Shown: positions 1 to 7,404, numbered from the stretch's first letter. The stretch: 12,224 nt of DNA from Conexibacter sp. (GCA_025964055.1 JAOPZP010000201.1:1-12224); one strand, 5' to 3'. Translations and numbers: made by a program. The notes: a model not told the origin generated them from the letters alone.

Positions 1-917
1 ATGAAGCGGACGTCCTCCTGCACGGCCTGGAACTCCTCGACCTCGCGCGCGCCGCGCGCGCGGAAGAAGTCGACGAGGCGCTGCACGAGCTCTTCGGGCG
101 CGCTGGCGCCCGAGCTGATGCCGACCACGCGCTTGCCCTCCAGCCACGCCTCGTCGACCTCGGAGACGTCGTCGATGAGGTGCGCCTCGGTGCCGAGCTC
201 GCGCGTGACCTGCACGAGCCGGTTGGAGTTCGACGAGTTCTTGGAGCCGATGACCAGCAGCAGGTCGCAGTGGCCGGCCATCTGCTTGACGGCCGCCTGG
301 CGGTTCGTCGTGGCGTAGCAGATGTCGTCCGTGCGCGGACCGGTGATGGCGGGGAACTTCTCGCGCAGGCGGTTGATGATCGCGCGGGTCTCGTCGACCG
401 ACAGCGTCGTCTGGGAGATGTAGGCGATCTTCTGGGCGTCGGGGACGACGAGGGCGTCGACGTCGGCCTCGGTCTCGACCAGGACGATGTGCTCCGGCGC
501 CTCTCCCATCGTGCCCTCGACCTCCTCGTGGCCGGCGTGGCCGATGAGGACGATCGTGTAGCCCTCGGAGGCGAACTTCACGGCCTCGCGGTGGACCTTG
601 GTCACCAGCGGACAGGTCGCGTCGATGGTCTGCAGCCCGCGCTGCTGCGCGTCGGCGTGGACCGCCGGCGAGACGCCGTGGGCGGAGAAGACGGTGGTGG
701 CGCCGGCGGGGACCGTGTCGTTGAGCTCGTCGACGAAGATCGCGCCGCGCTCGCGCAGCTGCTCGACGACGTGCTTGTTGTGCACGATCTCCTTTCTGAC
801 GTACACCGGCGCGCCGTAGAGCTCGAGCGCACGCTCGACGGTCTGCACGGCGCGATCGACCCCGGCGCAGTATCCGCGCGGGGCCGCCAGGAGGAGCTTC
901 TCGACAGTGGCGGCCAT
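1..917 (-). CDS. ispH: 4-hydroxy-3-methylbut-2-enyl diphosphate reductase (IspH/LytB), C-terminus cut by window edge
   Basis: IspH catalyses the last step of the MEP isoprenoid pathway, reducing HMBPP to IPP and DMAPP with a [4Fe-4S] cluster in the cytoplasm. The frame reads from ATG at 917 for 305 codons and is still open at base 1. Comparison with E. coli IspH suggests only about 10-20 residues are missing. All three cluster cysteines are present: C17 in PRGYCAGV, C102 in DATCPLV and C200 in DDICYATTNRQ. Also present are the substrate-binding VHNKHVV segment, FSAHGVS, GHAGHEEVEGTMGE with the proton-relay Glu, QTTLSVDET, and GSKNSSNSNRL. It lies 38 bases downstream of the M28 peptidase gene on the same strand, but a TACAAT box just before the ATG suggests its own, possibly leaderless, transcript. 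No Shine-Dalgarno sequence is visible. The identification is secure from the motif series across the whole length. Confidence 0.98.
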   Translation of the reverse strand, partial: MAATVEKLLLAAPRGYCAGVDRAVQTVERALELYGAPVYVRKEIVHNKHVVEQLRERGAIFVDELNDTVPAGATTVFSAHGVSPAVHADAQQRGLQTIDATCPLVTKVHREAVKFASEGYTIVLIGHAGHEEVEGTMGEAPEHIVLVETEADVDALVVPDAQKIAYISQTTLSVDETRAIINRLREKFPAITGPRTDDICYATTNRQAAVKQMAGHCDLLLVIGSKNSSNSNRLVQVTRELGTEAHLIDDVSEVDEAWLEGKRVVGISSGASAPEELVQRLVDFFRARGAREVEEFQAVQEDVRF

Positions 918-925
918 CGGCGACG

Positions 926-931
926 ATTGTA
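926..931 (-). promoter_or_regulatory. Candidate -10 box for leaderless ispH
   Basis: On the minus strand TACAAT (931 to 926) is one base off the sigma-70-type consensus and ends 8 bases before the ispH ATG. A start 7 bases downstream of the box would fall about at 919, leaving essentially no leader. The -35 side is weak: TTGAGA at 951-946 gives a spacer of only 14 bases, and GCGTTG lies at the 17-base distance. A -10 driven promoter is inferred. Confidence 0.45.
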
Positions 932-955
932 GGAGGTAAACGCCCTCTCAACGCC

Positions 956-1960
956 CTATGACGGCCAAGTGCGGATCAGCTCGACGATCGCCTCGCCCAC
1001 CGCGTCGACGCTCGCGATCGAGAGCTTGTCGTAGCTGTCCTGCACCGTGTCCTTGTAGGGATAGCTCCAGTCGATGAAGTCCACCGCCCGGATGCCGGCG
1101 CGCAGGAACGGCGTGTGGTCGTCGAGGATCCCGACCGACGCGCCGGCCGGGAACACGTCGCCGACGCCCACGTTCTTCGCAGCCCTGCGGACCTCGTCCC
1201 AGAGCGACGAGGTGGAGCTCGCCTCGCGCGGCAGGCGGACGCCCTTGTTGCCGATGTAGTCGAGCAGGAGCAGCGCGCCGACCTCCTCGGCATGCAGCTG
1301 GACGTAGGACTTCGAGCCGCGCAGCGCGTCGCGGTAGAAGTCCTGGGTCGGCGCGGCCTCCTCCTCCCCGTCGAAGAGGACGAAGCGGATCCCGGGCGAG
1401 ACCGCGGTGCGCGGCAGCTTGGCCAGCACGCGCGAGAGCTCGACGACCGCGCCGACGGCGGCCGCGGCGTCGTTGGCGCCGACGAACCCCTTCGGGTGGT
1501 ACTCGCTGTCGTAGTGCGCGGCGATGACGATGACCGGGCCGGGGCCCGGCAGATCGCCGACGATGTTGCGCAGGCCGGGGTGCGCGGGGACCGGCTCGAA
1601 GTGCCCGTTGGGCAGCTGGGCGCGCAACTGATCGGCGACCCGGCGGAGCACGGGCGATCCGGCGGGGCGCTGGCCGGCGTCGACCTGGAGCTTGGCGGTC
1701 GCCATCGCGCGCGCGCCGTCGAAGCGGTTGACGGTCGCGACCGGGACCGAGCCGCGCTTGGTCGGCTGCTGCTTGGCGCCGTGGTCGCCGCCGCCCAGGA
1801 ACGGGAAGCCGTGCAGCGTCAGCGCGATCAGCCCGCCGAAGAGCGCGAGCTGGCCGACGAGCGCGACGACCAGCAACTTGACCGAGAGCTTGCCGCCGCC
1901 GTCGTCGGGGGCAGGCGGCGACGACGCGTCCGGGCCGTCGGGCGCGTCGACGTCAGGCAT
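956..1960 (-). CDS. Membrane-anchored M28-family zinc peptidase (glutaminyl-cyclase-like fold)
   Basis: This 334-residue protein has a short acidic, proline-rich cytoplasmic N-terminus, one membrane segment at about residues 28-50 (LLVVALVGQLALFGGLIALT) and an extracytoplasmic M28 domain from about 75 to the end. The metal ligands expected for the family are visible: H149 in AHYDS, bridging D164 in GANDAAAA, E199/E200 in FDGEEE (catalytic base and ligand), D234 in LLDYIG and H282 in DDHTPF. The GAND, DGEE, DDHTPF order resembles both M28 aminopeptidases and glutaminyl-peptide cyclotransferases, so the reaction (peptide hydrolysis versus pyroglutamate formation) cannot be settled. The start is the ATG at 1960; no Shine-Dalgarno sequence is seen, and the N-terminal extension before the membrane segment is plausible. 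It lies upstream of ispH on the same strand and divergent from the SDR gene. Family assignment is firm; substrate is unknown. Confidence 0.88.
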   Translation of the reverse strand: MPDVDAPDGPDASSPPAPDDGGGKLSVKLLVVALVGQLALFGGLIALTLHGFPFLGGGDHGAKQQPTKRGSVPVATVNRFDGARAMATAKLQVDAGQRPAGSPVLRRVADQLRAQLPNGHFEPVPAHPGLRNIVGDLPGPGPVIVIAAHYDSEYHPKGFVGANDAAAAVGAVVELSRVLAKLPRTAVSPGIRFVLFDGEEEAAPTQDFYRDALRGSKSYVQLHAEEVGALLLLDYIGNKGVRLPREASSTSSLWDEVRRAAKNVGVGDVFPAGASVGILDDHTPFLRAGIRAVDFIDWSYPYKDTVQDSYDKLSIASVDAVGEAIVELIRTWPS

Positions 1961-1985
1961 CTCGGGGCGGCAGACAGTCCATGGA

Positions 1986-2009
1986 GTGCCCTGGCACGGT
2001 ACCGGGCAC
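1986..2009. repeat. Nested inverted repeats in the divergent intergenic region
   Basis: Between the M28 start (1960) and the SDR start (2023) there is GTGCCC (1986-1991) and its reverse complement GGGCAC (2004-2009). Inside are a second dyad, GTGCC-CT-GGCAC (1986-1997), and the palindrome GGTACC (1998-2003). The dyads share arms, so they could be alternative structures or overlapping protein sites. The position suits an operator for either divergent gene, but a dispersed genomic repeat is equally possible. Confidence 0.5.
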
Positions 2010-2022
2010 GATCGAACGCACG

Positions 2023-3075
2023 ATGAAGGTCGCCGTCGTAGGAGCCACCGGGAACATGGGATCCGCGCTGCTGCGGGCCCTCCAGCACGACGAGAGCGTC
2101 CGGGAGATCGTCGGGATCGCCCGCCGCCGTCCGGCCCAGGACCTGCCCAAGGTCACGTGGCGCACCGCCGACGTCGTGCGCGACGACCTCGCCCCGCTCT
2201 TCGAGGGCGTCCACGCCGTCGTCCACCTCGCCTGGGCGATCCAGCCCTCGCGCGACGAGTCGGTCACGCGCGCAATCAACGTCGACGGCTCGCGGCGCGT
2301 CTTCGAGGCGGCCGCCCACGCGGGCGCCGGCGCCCTGGTCTACGCCTCCTCGATCGGCGCCTACTCCCCCGGCCCGAAGGACCGCGCGGTCGACGAGTCC
2401 TGGCCGACCGGCGGCATCCCGACCTCGTTCTACTCGCGCCACAAGGCCGAGGTCGAGCGCATCCTCGACGGCTTCGAGGCCGCGCACGCCCACATGCGGG
2501 TGGTGCGCCTGCGCCCCGGCCTGATCTTCCAGCGCGAGGCCGCGAGCGAGATCCGCCGGCTGTTCGCCGGCCCGTTCCTGCCCAACGCCCTGCTGCACCG
2601 CGCGCTGCTGCCGGTCGTCCCGCGCACCGCGCGCCTGGTCTTCCAGGCGGTGCACGCCGACGACGTGGCCGACGCCTACCGCCGCGTCATCGCCGAGCGC
2701 GACGTGCACGGGGCCTACAACATCGCCGCCGACCCGGTCCTCGATCCCGACGAGCTCGGTCGGCTGCTCGGCGCGCGGCCGGTCCCGGTGCCCGCCCGCG
2801 TGCTGCGCGCCGCCGCCGACCTGACGTGGCGCCTGCACCTGCAGCCGACGCCCAGCGGCTGGCTGGACCTCGCCCTCGGCGTGCCGATCATGGACACCTC
2901 TCGCGCCCGGACCGAGCTCGGCTGGGAGCCGCGACGCAGCGCCGGCGAGGCCCTCCTGGAGCTGCTGGACGGGATGCGCGAGGGGGCGGGAGCGCCGCTG
3001 CCGCCGCTGGACCCGCACGCCGGTGGTCGCTTCCGCCGCTGGGAGATCGCCAAGGGCGTCGGGGCGCGCAACTGA
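2023..3075 (+). CDS. NAD(P)-dependent epimerase/dehydratase, extended SDR family
   Basis: This 350-residue Rossmann-fold protein carries the nucleotide-binding glycine motif GATGNMG at residues 7-13 immediately after the first strand MKVAVV. It has the NVDGSRRVFEAA helix typical of sugar-nucleotide epimerases, YASSIGAYS (107-115) supplying the catalytic Ser, and the YxxxK pair Y137/K141 in FYSRHKAE. Later segments (VRLRPGLIF, FQAVHADDVADAY, YNIAADPVL, ELGWEPRRS) match the substrate-domain pattern of NAD-dependent epimerase/dehydratases. The start is placed at 2023 because an upstream in-frame ATG at 1981 would add 14 residues before the Rossmann strand and run through the inverted repeat; neither has a Shine-Dalgarno sequence. 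The acyltransferase gene follows after 67 bases on the same strand. Substrate is unknown: it could act on a sugar nucleotide, a steroid-like alcohol or a lipid intermediate. Confidence 0.9.
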   Translation: MKVAVVGATGNMGSALLRALQHDESVREIVGIARRRPAQDLPKVTWRTADVVRDDLAPLFEGVHAVVHLAWAIQPSRDESVTRAINVDGSRRVFEAAAHAGAGALVYASSIGAYSPGPKDRAVDESWPTGGIPTSFYSRHKAEVERILDGFEAAHAHMRVVRLRPGLIFQREAASEIRRLFAGPFLPNALLHRALLPVVPRTARLVFQAVHADDVADAYRRVIAERDVHGAYNIAADPVLDPDELGRLLGARPVPVPARVLRAAADLTWRLHLQPTPSGWLDLALGVPIMDTSRARTELGWEPRRSAGEALLELLDGMREGAGAPLPPLDPHAGGRFRRWEIAKGVGARN

Positions 3076-3080
3076 ACCCC

Positions 3081-3109
3081 CTGCATTGGCCGTGATCCGC
3101 GAGTAGGCT
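3081..3109 (+). promoter_or_regulatory. Weak candidate promoter for the acyltransferase gene
   Basis: TAGGCT (3104-3109) matches the actinobacterial TANNNT -10 pattern. The hexamer 17 bases upstream, CTGCAT (3081-3086), is a poor -35. A start near 3116 would leave a leader of about 27 bases containing the GGGGAG ribosome-binding site at 3131-3136. It could equally be non-functional if the gene is read through from the SDR gene. Confidence 0.3.
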
Positions 3110-3130
3110 CCGCACGAGTCGAGCGCAATC

Positions 3131-3136
3131 GGGGAG
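3131..3136 (+). promoter_or_regulatory. Ribosome-binding site of the acyltransferase gene
   Basis: GGGGAG lies 6 bases before the ATG at 3143. It fixes this start, which also gives the expected family N-terminus (DRLTAVDASFL). Confidence 0.7.
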
Positions 3137-3142
3137 TCTGGG

Positions 3143-4600
3143 ATGGCACAGCAGCATCTGGATCGGCTGACGGCAGTCGACGCGTCCTTCCTGGCCCAGG
3201 AGGGTCCGGCGTCGCACATGCACATCGGCGGCATCGTGCTGTGCGAGGGTCCGCCGCCGCGGTTCGAGGAGATGCTCGACCACGTCCGCACGCGCCTGCA
3301 CCTGGTCCCCCGCTACCGGCAGCGCCTCGCGCAGCCGCCGCTGGAGACCGGCCGCCCCCTGTGGGTCGACGACCCCACGTTCAACCTCGAGTACCACGTG
3401 CGCCAGACCGCGCTGCCCTCGCCCGGCAGCGAGGAGCAGCTCATGAACCTCGTCGGGCGGATCATGTCCCAGCAGCTGGATCGCTCCAAGCCGCTCTGGG
3501 AGATGTGGATCATCGAGGGCCTCGACGACGGTGGCTTCGCCATCATCAGCAAGACCCATCACTCGCTCATCGACGGCATCGCCGGCGTGGACCTGGCGAC
3601 GGTCATGTTCGACCTCACCCCCGTCCCGGTCGAGCCGCCCCATCCCGACGAGCCGTGGCAGCCCCACCCCGAGCCGACCGGCGTCGAGCTGGTCGCCGGT
3701 GGCGCGATCGGCCTGGCGAAGGCCGCCGCCGGCGCGGTCGCGGGCGCGCTGGGGATCGTCCGCAACCCGCAGGCGACGCTGCGCGCGCTGAGCGTCGCGG
3801 CCGAGGGCGTCGGCGAGGTCGCCTGGGCCGGGCTGAACCCCGCGCCCGAGACGCCGCTGAACGTTCCGATCGGCCCGCACCGCCGCTACGCCGTCGTGCG
3901 CAACCGCCTCGACGACTTCAAGTTGGTCAAGAACGCCTTCGGCGGGACGGTCAACGACGTGGTGCTGACCGTCGTCAGCGGCGCGCTGCGCGACTGGCTG
4001 CACTCGCGCGGCGTGCGCACCGAGGGCCTGGAGCTGCGGGCGCTCGTGCCGGTCTCCACGCGCGCGAGCTCCAGCCAGCTGAACCTCGGCAACCAAATCG
4101 CCGCGATGCGCGGCCCGCTGCCGGTCTACATCGACGACCCGATCGCGCGCCTGCGCGCGGTGAAGGCGTCGATGGACGGGCTGAAGGAGTCCAAGCAGGC
4201 GGTGGGCGCCGAGGTGCTGGCCGGGGTGCAGAGCTTCGCGCCGCCGACGATCCTCGCGCAGGCGTCGCGGCTGAACTTCTCGACCAGGTTGTTCAACCTG
4301 ATCGTCACCAACGTGCCCGGGCCGCAGCTGCCGCTCTACGTACGTGGCCGCGAGATGAACGACGTCTTCCCGGTCGCCTTCCTGCCCAAGGACCACGCGC
4401 TGGCGATCGCGATCATGTCCTACAACGGCCAGATGAACTTCGGCCTGCTCGGCGACTACGACGCGCTGCCCGACATCAACCGCATCGCCGACGGCATCGA
4501 GGCCTCGCTGGCCGAGCTGGTCGCCCTCGCGCGGCGGCGGACCGCTCCGGCGCGATCATCGCCCAACGGCGCGCGGCGCGAGCGGGCGCCCGTGGTCTAG
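3143..4600 (+). CDS. Wax ester synthase / diacylglycerol O-acyltransferase (WS/DGAT)
   Basis: WS/DGAT enzymes transfer an acyl group from acyl-CoA to a fatty alcohol or diacylglycerol, making wax esters or triacylglycerol at the membrane or lipid-body surface. At 485 residues the protein has the usual family length. The condensation-type active-site motif HHxxxDG is intact as HHSLIDG at 139-145 (catalytic H140, D144). The N-terminal DRLTAVDASFL opening, the PLWE motif (117-120), the ND motif in GGTVNDVVL (N271-D272) and the TNVPGP motif (389-394) are all present, so the enzyme looks active. A good Shine-Dalgarno sequence precedes the start. It may be cotranscribed with the SDR gene 67 bases upstream. 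Its TAG stop shares bases with the stop of the convergent membrane-protein gene. Whether wax esters or triacylglycerol are the main product cannot be read from sequence; actinobacterial members are often triacylglycerol-forming. Confidence 0.95.
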   Translation: MAQQHLDRLTAVDASFLAQEGPASHMHIGGIVLCEGPPPRFEEMLDHVRTRLHLVPRYRQRLAQPPLETGRPLWVDDPTFNLEYHVRQTALPSPGSEEQLMNLVGRIMSQQLDRSKPLWEMWIIEGLDDGGFAIISKTHHSLIDGIAGVDLATVMFDLTPVPVEPPHPDEPWQPHPEPTGVELVAGGAIGLAKAAAGAVAGALGIVRNPQATLRALSVAAEGVGEVAWAGLNPAPETPLNVPIGPHRRYAVVRNRLDDFKLVKNAFGGTVNDVVLTVVSGALRDWLHSRGVRTEGLELRALVPVSTRASSSQLNLGNQIAAMRGPLPVYIDDPIARLRAVKASMDGLKESKQAVGAEVLAGVQSFAPPTILAQASRLNFSTRLFNLIVTNVPGPQLPLYVRGREMNDVFPVAFLPKDHALAIAIMSYNGQMNFGLLGDYDALPDINRIADGIEASLAELVALARRRTAPARSSPNGARRERAPVV

Positions 4601-5367
4601 CGCGGCCGACGCGTCGCCGCGACCAGGCAGGCCCAGAGGCCCAGCGCGGCAACGGTCGCCAGGCCGAACGCGACGGGTCCGCTGAGCGCGGTGAGCGTCG
4701 CGGCGAGCACCGCGAAGAAGGCCAGGAAGCAGACCAGCGCGGGCACGAGCCCGCCCAGCAGCTCGACCGCGGCTTCGGACCCGGCGTGCGCGTGGGTGAA
4801 CCCCGCGAGCACCGCGGTGATGATCGGAAACGGCGCCAGCAGCCCCGCGAGATGCGCCGGCAGCCCGTGCGCGGCGGCCGTGAGGCCGAGCACGAGCGCG
4901 GCGGTGATGCCCAGCCGCCACGCGAGCAGGTCGCCGGTCTGCGACGGCGGCAGCGGTGCGGCGCCCGCGGTCGCGCGCGCCAGCAGCCACGCCGCGGCGC
5001 CGATGGCCAGCAGGGCGAGCGCGACGTTGACGGCCAGGGGCGGCTCGATCGCCGACAGCAGCGCGGTGGCGAGGCCGAAGGCCAGCCAGCCGGCGGCCAG
5101 CGCCGCGACGTAGCCCGCGCGGCGGGCGACCGCCGCGTACGCCACGCAGAACCCGACGAGCGAGATGAGCCCGAGCGCTCCGGCGGCCGCGGCGTCGCGG
5201 GCGAAGGCGTCGCCCTGCTCGACCGCGTAGATGAGGACGACCGGCGCGGCGACCACGGGCAGCCCGCCGACGAGCCCGCCGGCGCGGTGCCCGAGGAGGC
5301 GGGCGACCCGCGTGGCGGTCGCGACCAGCGTGGGCGCGAGCGTCAGCTTGAGGACGAGGACGAGCAA
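4597..5367 (-). CDS. Polytopic membrane protein, GlpM-like, unknown function
   Basis: This 256-residue, strongly hydrophobic protein has roughly eight predicted membrane segments, spread from the N-terminus (LVLVLKLTLAPTLVATATRV) to the C-terminus (VAFGLATVAALGLWACLVAA), and ends in a short basic tail. The N-terminal stretch with GHRAGGLVGGLPVVAAPVVL, followed by an EQG, resembles the glycine-rich loop of GlpM-like uncharacterised membrane proteins; I recognise this only loosely. A pair of His residues lies in GFTHAHAGSEAA near residue 190. The only workable start is TTG at 5367. There is no internal methionine, no Shine-Dalgarno sequence, and the frame is closed 33 bases upstream by the stop codon of the S8 protease, which lies in the same frame. 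Expression is therefore probably by translational coupling. Function is unknown. Confidence 0.72.
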   Translation of the reverse strand: MLVLVLKLTLAPTLVATATRVARLLGHRAGGLVGGLPVVAAPVVLIYAVEQGDAFARDAAAAGALGLISLVGFCVAYAAVARRAGYVAALAAGWLAFGLATALLSAIEPPLAVNVALALLAIGAAAWLLARATAGAAPLPPSQTGDLLAWRLGITAALVLGLTAAAHGLPAHLAGLLAPFPIITAVLAGFTHAHAGSEAAVELLGGLVPALVCFLAFFAVLAATLTALSGPVAFGLATVAALGLWACLVAATRRPR

Positions 5368-5400
5368 CGAGGTGCGGTGGTGCCGAGGCGGCCGCGCGGC

Positions 5401-7080
5401 CTAGTGCCGGGCCACGCGCACGCTGGCGTCGGCCTTGGCCGGGGGCGCCTCGCGGTTGCCGGCGTGGTCGACGGCGATGGTGAAGAAGCCGTAGCGCTGG
5501 CCGCGCACGCCGCGCAGCCGCAGCGTGTGCGCGCGGGTCGTGGAGATCCGGCGCGCAGGCCGCCCGGCGGCCGAACGCCACACCTCGAAGTGATCGATGC
5601 CGGAGGCCACGACGCCCGCGACGCCGTCGTCGGCGCCGTGCCAGCGCAGCAGGATCGACCGGCCGGTGACCTTCGGGCGCGACAGCTGCGAGCTCGGCGC
5701 GTGGGCGTCGACCGAGCGGGCGGCGGCCACGGCGGCGCCCGCGTCGAGGATCCCCCAGCCCAGCTCGGGCGACCACGCCTCGACCGGGCGGCGGGCGGTC
5801 TGCTTGAGGATGCGCACGACGTCGGCCGGCGGCAGGTCGGGGTTGAGGTGGCGCATGAGCGCGGCCACGCCGCTGACGACCGCCGCGCTCATCGAGGTCC
5901 CGGCGAGGTAGGCGTAGCGCGTGTCGCCGTTGTAGGTGGCGCGGCAATGGCACGGCCGCTGCTCGAGCGCGGAGTCGCCGCGCTCCAGCGCCGTGGTCGC
6001 GGCCGGGAACGCGCCGAGCAGGCCGGCGGACCCACCGGGACCGTAGGTGCCGTAGGCCGCCATCGAGATCTGCCCGCCGCGGCCGGCAAACGACGCGCGG
6101 TCGTCGGCCGCGTTGGCGGCGGTGACGCTGAGGCCGAAGTTGCGGCTGAGGTCGCCGCCGGTGTCGGTCGGCTGCAGGATGTCGGCCGGGTAACCCTGCT
6201 CACGCACCGGGTCGTCGGCGGCGGCCGCGACGAGGACCGCGCCCTTGGCGTTGGCGTACTCCAAGGCCTTGATGAACGCATCGCCCGCGGGCGCGCGGCC
6301 GTCGGTCCCGAAGCTCATGTTGATGGCCTCGGCGCCGTTGTCGGCCGCCCAGATGAGCGCCTGGGCGACGCTGCCCTCGCTGAGGTCGCTCTTGGCGACC
6401 AGCAGGTCGCAGCCGAGGCCGCTGCCGGCGATCCCGACGCCGTTGTCGGCCTCGGCGCAGGCCAGCGACGCCACGTGGGTGCCGTGGCCCTCCTCGTCGA
6501 CGGTGGGCGGCCCCGCGCCGCCCGTGCCGTCGAAGTCGGCGCTGGCGACGATCTTGTTGGTGAGGTCGGGATGGGTGGCGTCGGCGCCGGTGTCGATGAC
6601 CGCGACGCGGGCGCCGTCGCCGTTGGCCAGGTCCCAGGCCGACGGCAGGTCCTCGCGGGCGGCCCACCACTCGGTCACCGTCCCGTTCTCCCCACGCTCC
6701 GAGGACGTGAAGGCGGGGTCGTTGGGGACGTAGCGCAGCGTGAAGCGCTGCTCGGCGTGGACCTCGGCGACCTGCGGGTCGGCGCGCAGGCGCTGGGCGA
6801 GCGCGCGCAACGACGACCCGCGGGCGGCGCGGACGCCGACGGTCCGCAGCTGCGGGATCGACAGGCGCGTGGTGTGCGCGCCGGTGCGGGCGGCGACGGC
6901 GAGGACGGCCGAGGCCTGCGCCTGGCCGGCCGGCGGCGGCTTCAGCGTGACGAGCAGCCGACCGGTGGTCGGCGTGTGGCGGGAGGGCGGTGCGGACGCG
7001 CGGGCCGGGGCGGCGGCGAGCGCGACCGCCGGAACCGCCAGCAGTCCGGCCATCGCCGCCGGAACGAGCCCCCACCGCAT
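5401..7080 (-). CDS. Exported subtilisin-like serine protease (S8) with I9-type propeptide and C-terminal FnIII-like domain
   Basis: This is a 559-residue secreted protease. A signal peptide covers about residues 1-28 (hydrophobic core VPAAMAGLLAVPAVALAAA). A propeptide-like inhibitor domain spans about 40-118, ending in the typical VAEVHAEQRF strand. The S8 catalytic domain runs from about 135 to 455 with D163 in VAVIDTGAD, H199 in GHGTHVAS and S396 in LAGTSMSAAVVSGVAALM. The position of the oxyanion-hole Asn (normally AAAGN) reads AAAAD, giving Asp at 289. Four cysteines could form disulfides: C208 and C224, and C377 and C379 in the CHC before the active Ser. Residues 465-555 form a fibronectin-III-like beta domain with an AVDHAGN motif. 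The gene starts at ATG 7080, 22 bases after the SufT-like stop, with no Shine-Dalgarno sequence, and is followed by the membrane protein. Its role is probably extracellular protein degradation or processing. Confidence 0.94.
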   Translation of the reverse strand: MRWGLVPAAMAGLLAVPAVALAAAPARASAPPSRHTPTTGRLLVTLKPPPAGQAQASAVLAVAARTGAHTTRLSIPQLRTVGVRAARGSSLRALAQRLRADPQVAEVHAEQRFTLRYVPNDPAFTSSERGENGTVTEWWAAREDLPSAWDLANGDGARVAVIDTGADATHPDLTNKIVASADFDGTGGAGPPTVDEEGHGTHVASLACAEADNGVGIAGSGLGCDLLVAKSDLSEGSVAQALIWAADNGAEAINMSFGTDGRAPAGDAFIKALEYANAKGAVLVAAAADDPVREQGYPADILQPTDTGGDLSRNFGLSVTAANAADDRASFAGRGGQISMAAYGTYGPGGSAGLLGAFPAATTALERGDSALEQRPCHCRATYNGDTRYAYLAGTSMSAAVVSGVAALMRHLNPDLPPADVVRILKQTARRPVEAWSPELGWGILDAGAAVAAARSVDAHAPSSQLSRPKVTGRSILLRWHGADDGVAGVVASGIDHFEVWRSAAGRPARRISTTRAHTLRLRGVRGQRYGFFTIAVDHAGNREAPPAKADASVRVARH

Positions 7081-7102
7081 GAGAGGTGACGAAGTGGCCC
7101 GG

Positions 7103-7399
7103 CTAGTAGCCGAGTGCGAACTTCGCGTCTTCGGACATGCGGTCGGGCGTCCAGGGCGGACTGAACGTCATGGACGACTCGACGGAGGTGACCCCGTCGA
7201 GCTCGGTGACGAACTCCTCGATCTGCTCGGTGACCTGCGGCCCGATCGGGCATCCGGGCGACGTGAGCGAGAACGTCACCTGCACGTCCCCGCCCGACAC
7301 CTCGATGCCGTAGATCAGGCCCAGCTCGACGAAGTCGAGCCCGAGCTCGGGATCGATAACGTTGGTGAGAGCGGCTTCGACATCCTCGACGGAGGGCAT
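7103..7399 (-). CDS. SufT/MIP18-family (DUF59, PaaD-like) Fe-S cluster assembly factor
   Basis: This small 98-residue protein is a full-length MIP18/DUF59 domain. The conserved features are the DPE motif at 16-18 (VIDPELGLDFVELGLIY), the cysteine C50 in LTSPGCPIG, and the C-terminal SPPWTPDRMSEDAKFALG segment typical of actinobacterial SufT-like proteins. Such proteins help mature or deliver Fe-S clusters in the cytoplasm, with the single Cys as likely cluster or metal ligand. Here the gene is not inside a suf operon, since the neighbours are an S8 protease and a STAS protein. ispH, an Fe-S enzyme, lies about 6 kb away, which is not evidence of a link. The ATG at 7399 is 8 bases after a TAGACT box, so the mRNA may be leaderless. 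Name by family only; a paaD role is unlikely because no phenylacetate genes are present. Confidence 0.93.
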   Translation of the reverse strand: MPSVEDVEAALTNVIDPELGLDFVELGLIYGIEVSGGDVQVTFSLTSPGCPIGPQVTEQIEEFVTELDGVTSVESSMTFSPPWTPDRMSEDAKFALGY

Positions 7400-7404
7400 A
7401 GACC

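Noticed and set aside
180..932. A 250-codon plus-strand open frame opposite ispH
   Set aside because: The antisense frame contains all IspH motifs in order. The plus frame is a low-complexity Val/Asp/Gly/Arg shadow.
931..937. AGGAGGT on the plus strand resembling a strong Shine-Dalgarno sequence
   Set aside because: The next plus-strand ATG (958) is too far and opens no credible gene. On the minus strand the bases fall in the spacer and -10 region before ispH.
1828..4396. Two long minus-strand open frames (1828-3291 and 2888-4396) opposite the SDR and acyltransferase genes
   Set aside because: Composition is typical of antisense shadows, with no recognisable motif, whereas the plus strand encodes intact enzymes.
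3241..7089. A 1282-codon open frame on the plus strand crossing several genes
   Set aside because: It is rich in Arg, Gly, Ala and Asp with no domain, and runs antisense to the S8 protease and membrane protein and out of frame with the acyltransferase. Long stop-free shadow frames are expected at this GC content.
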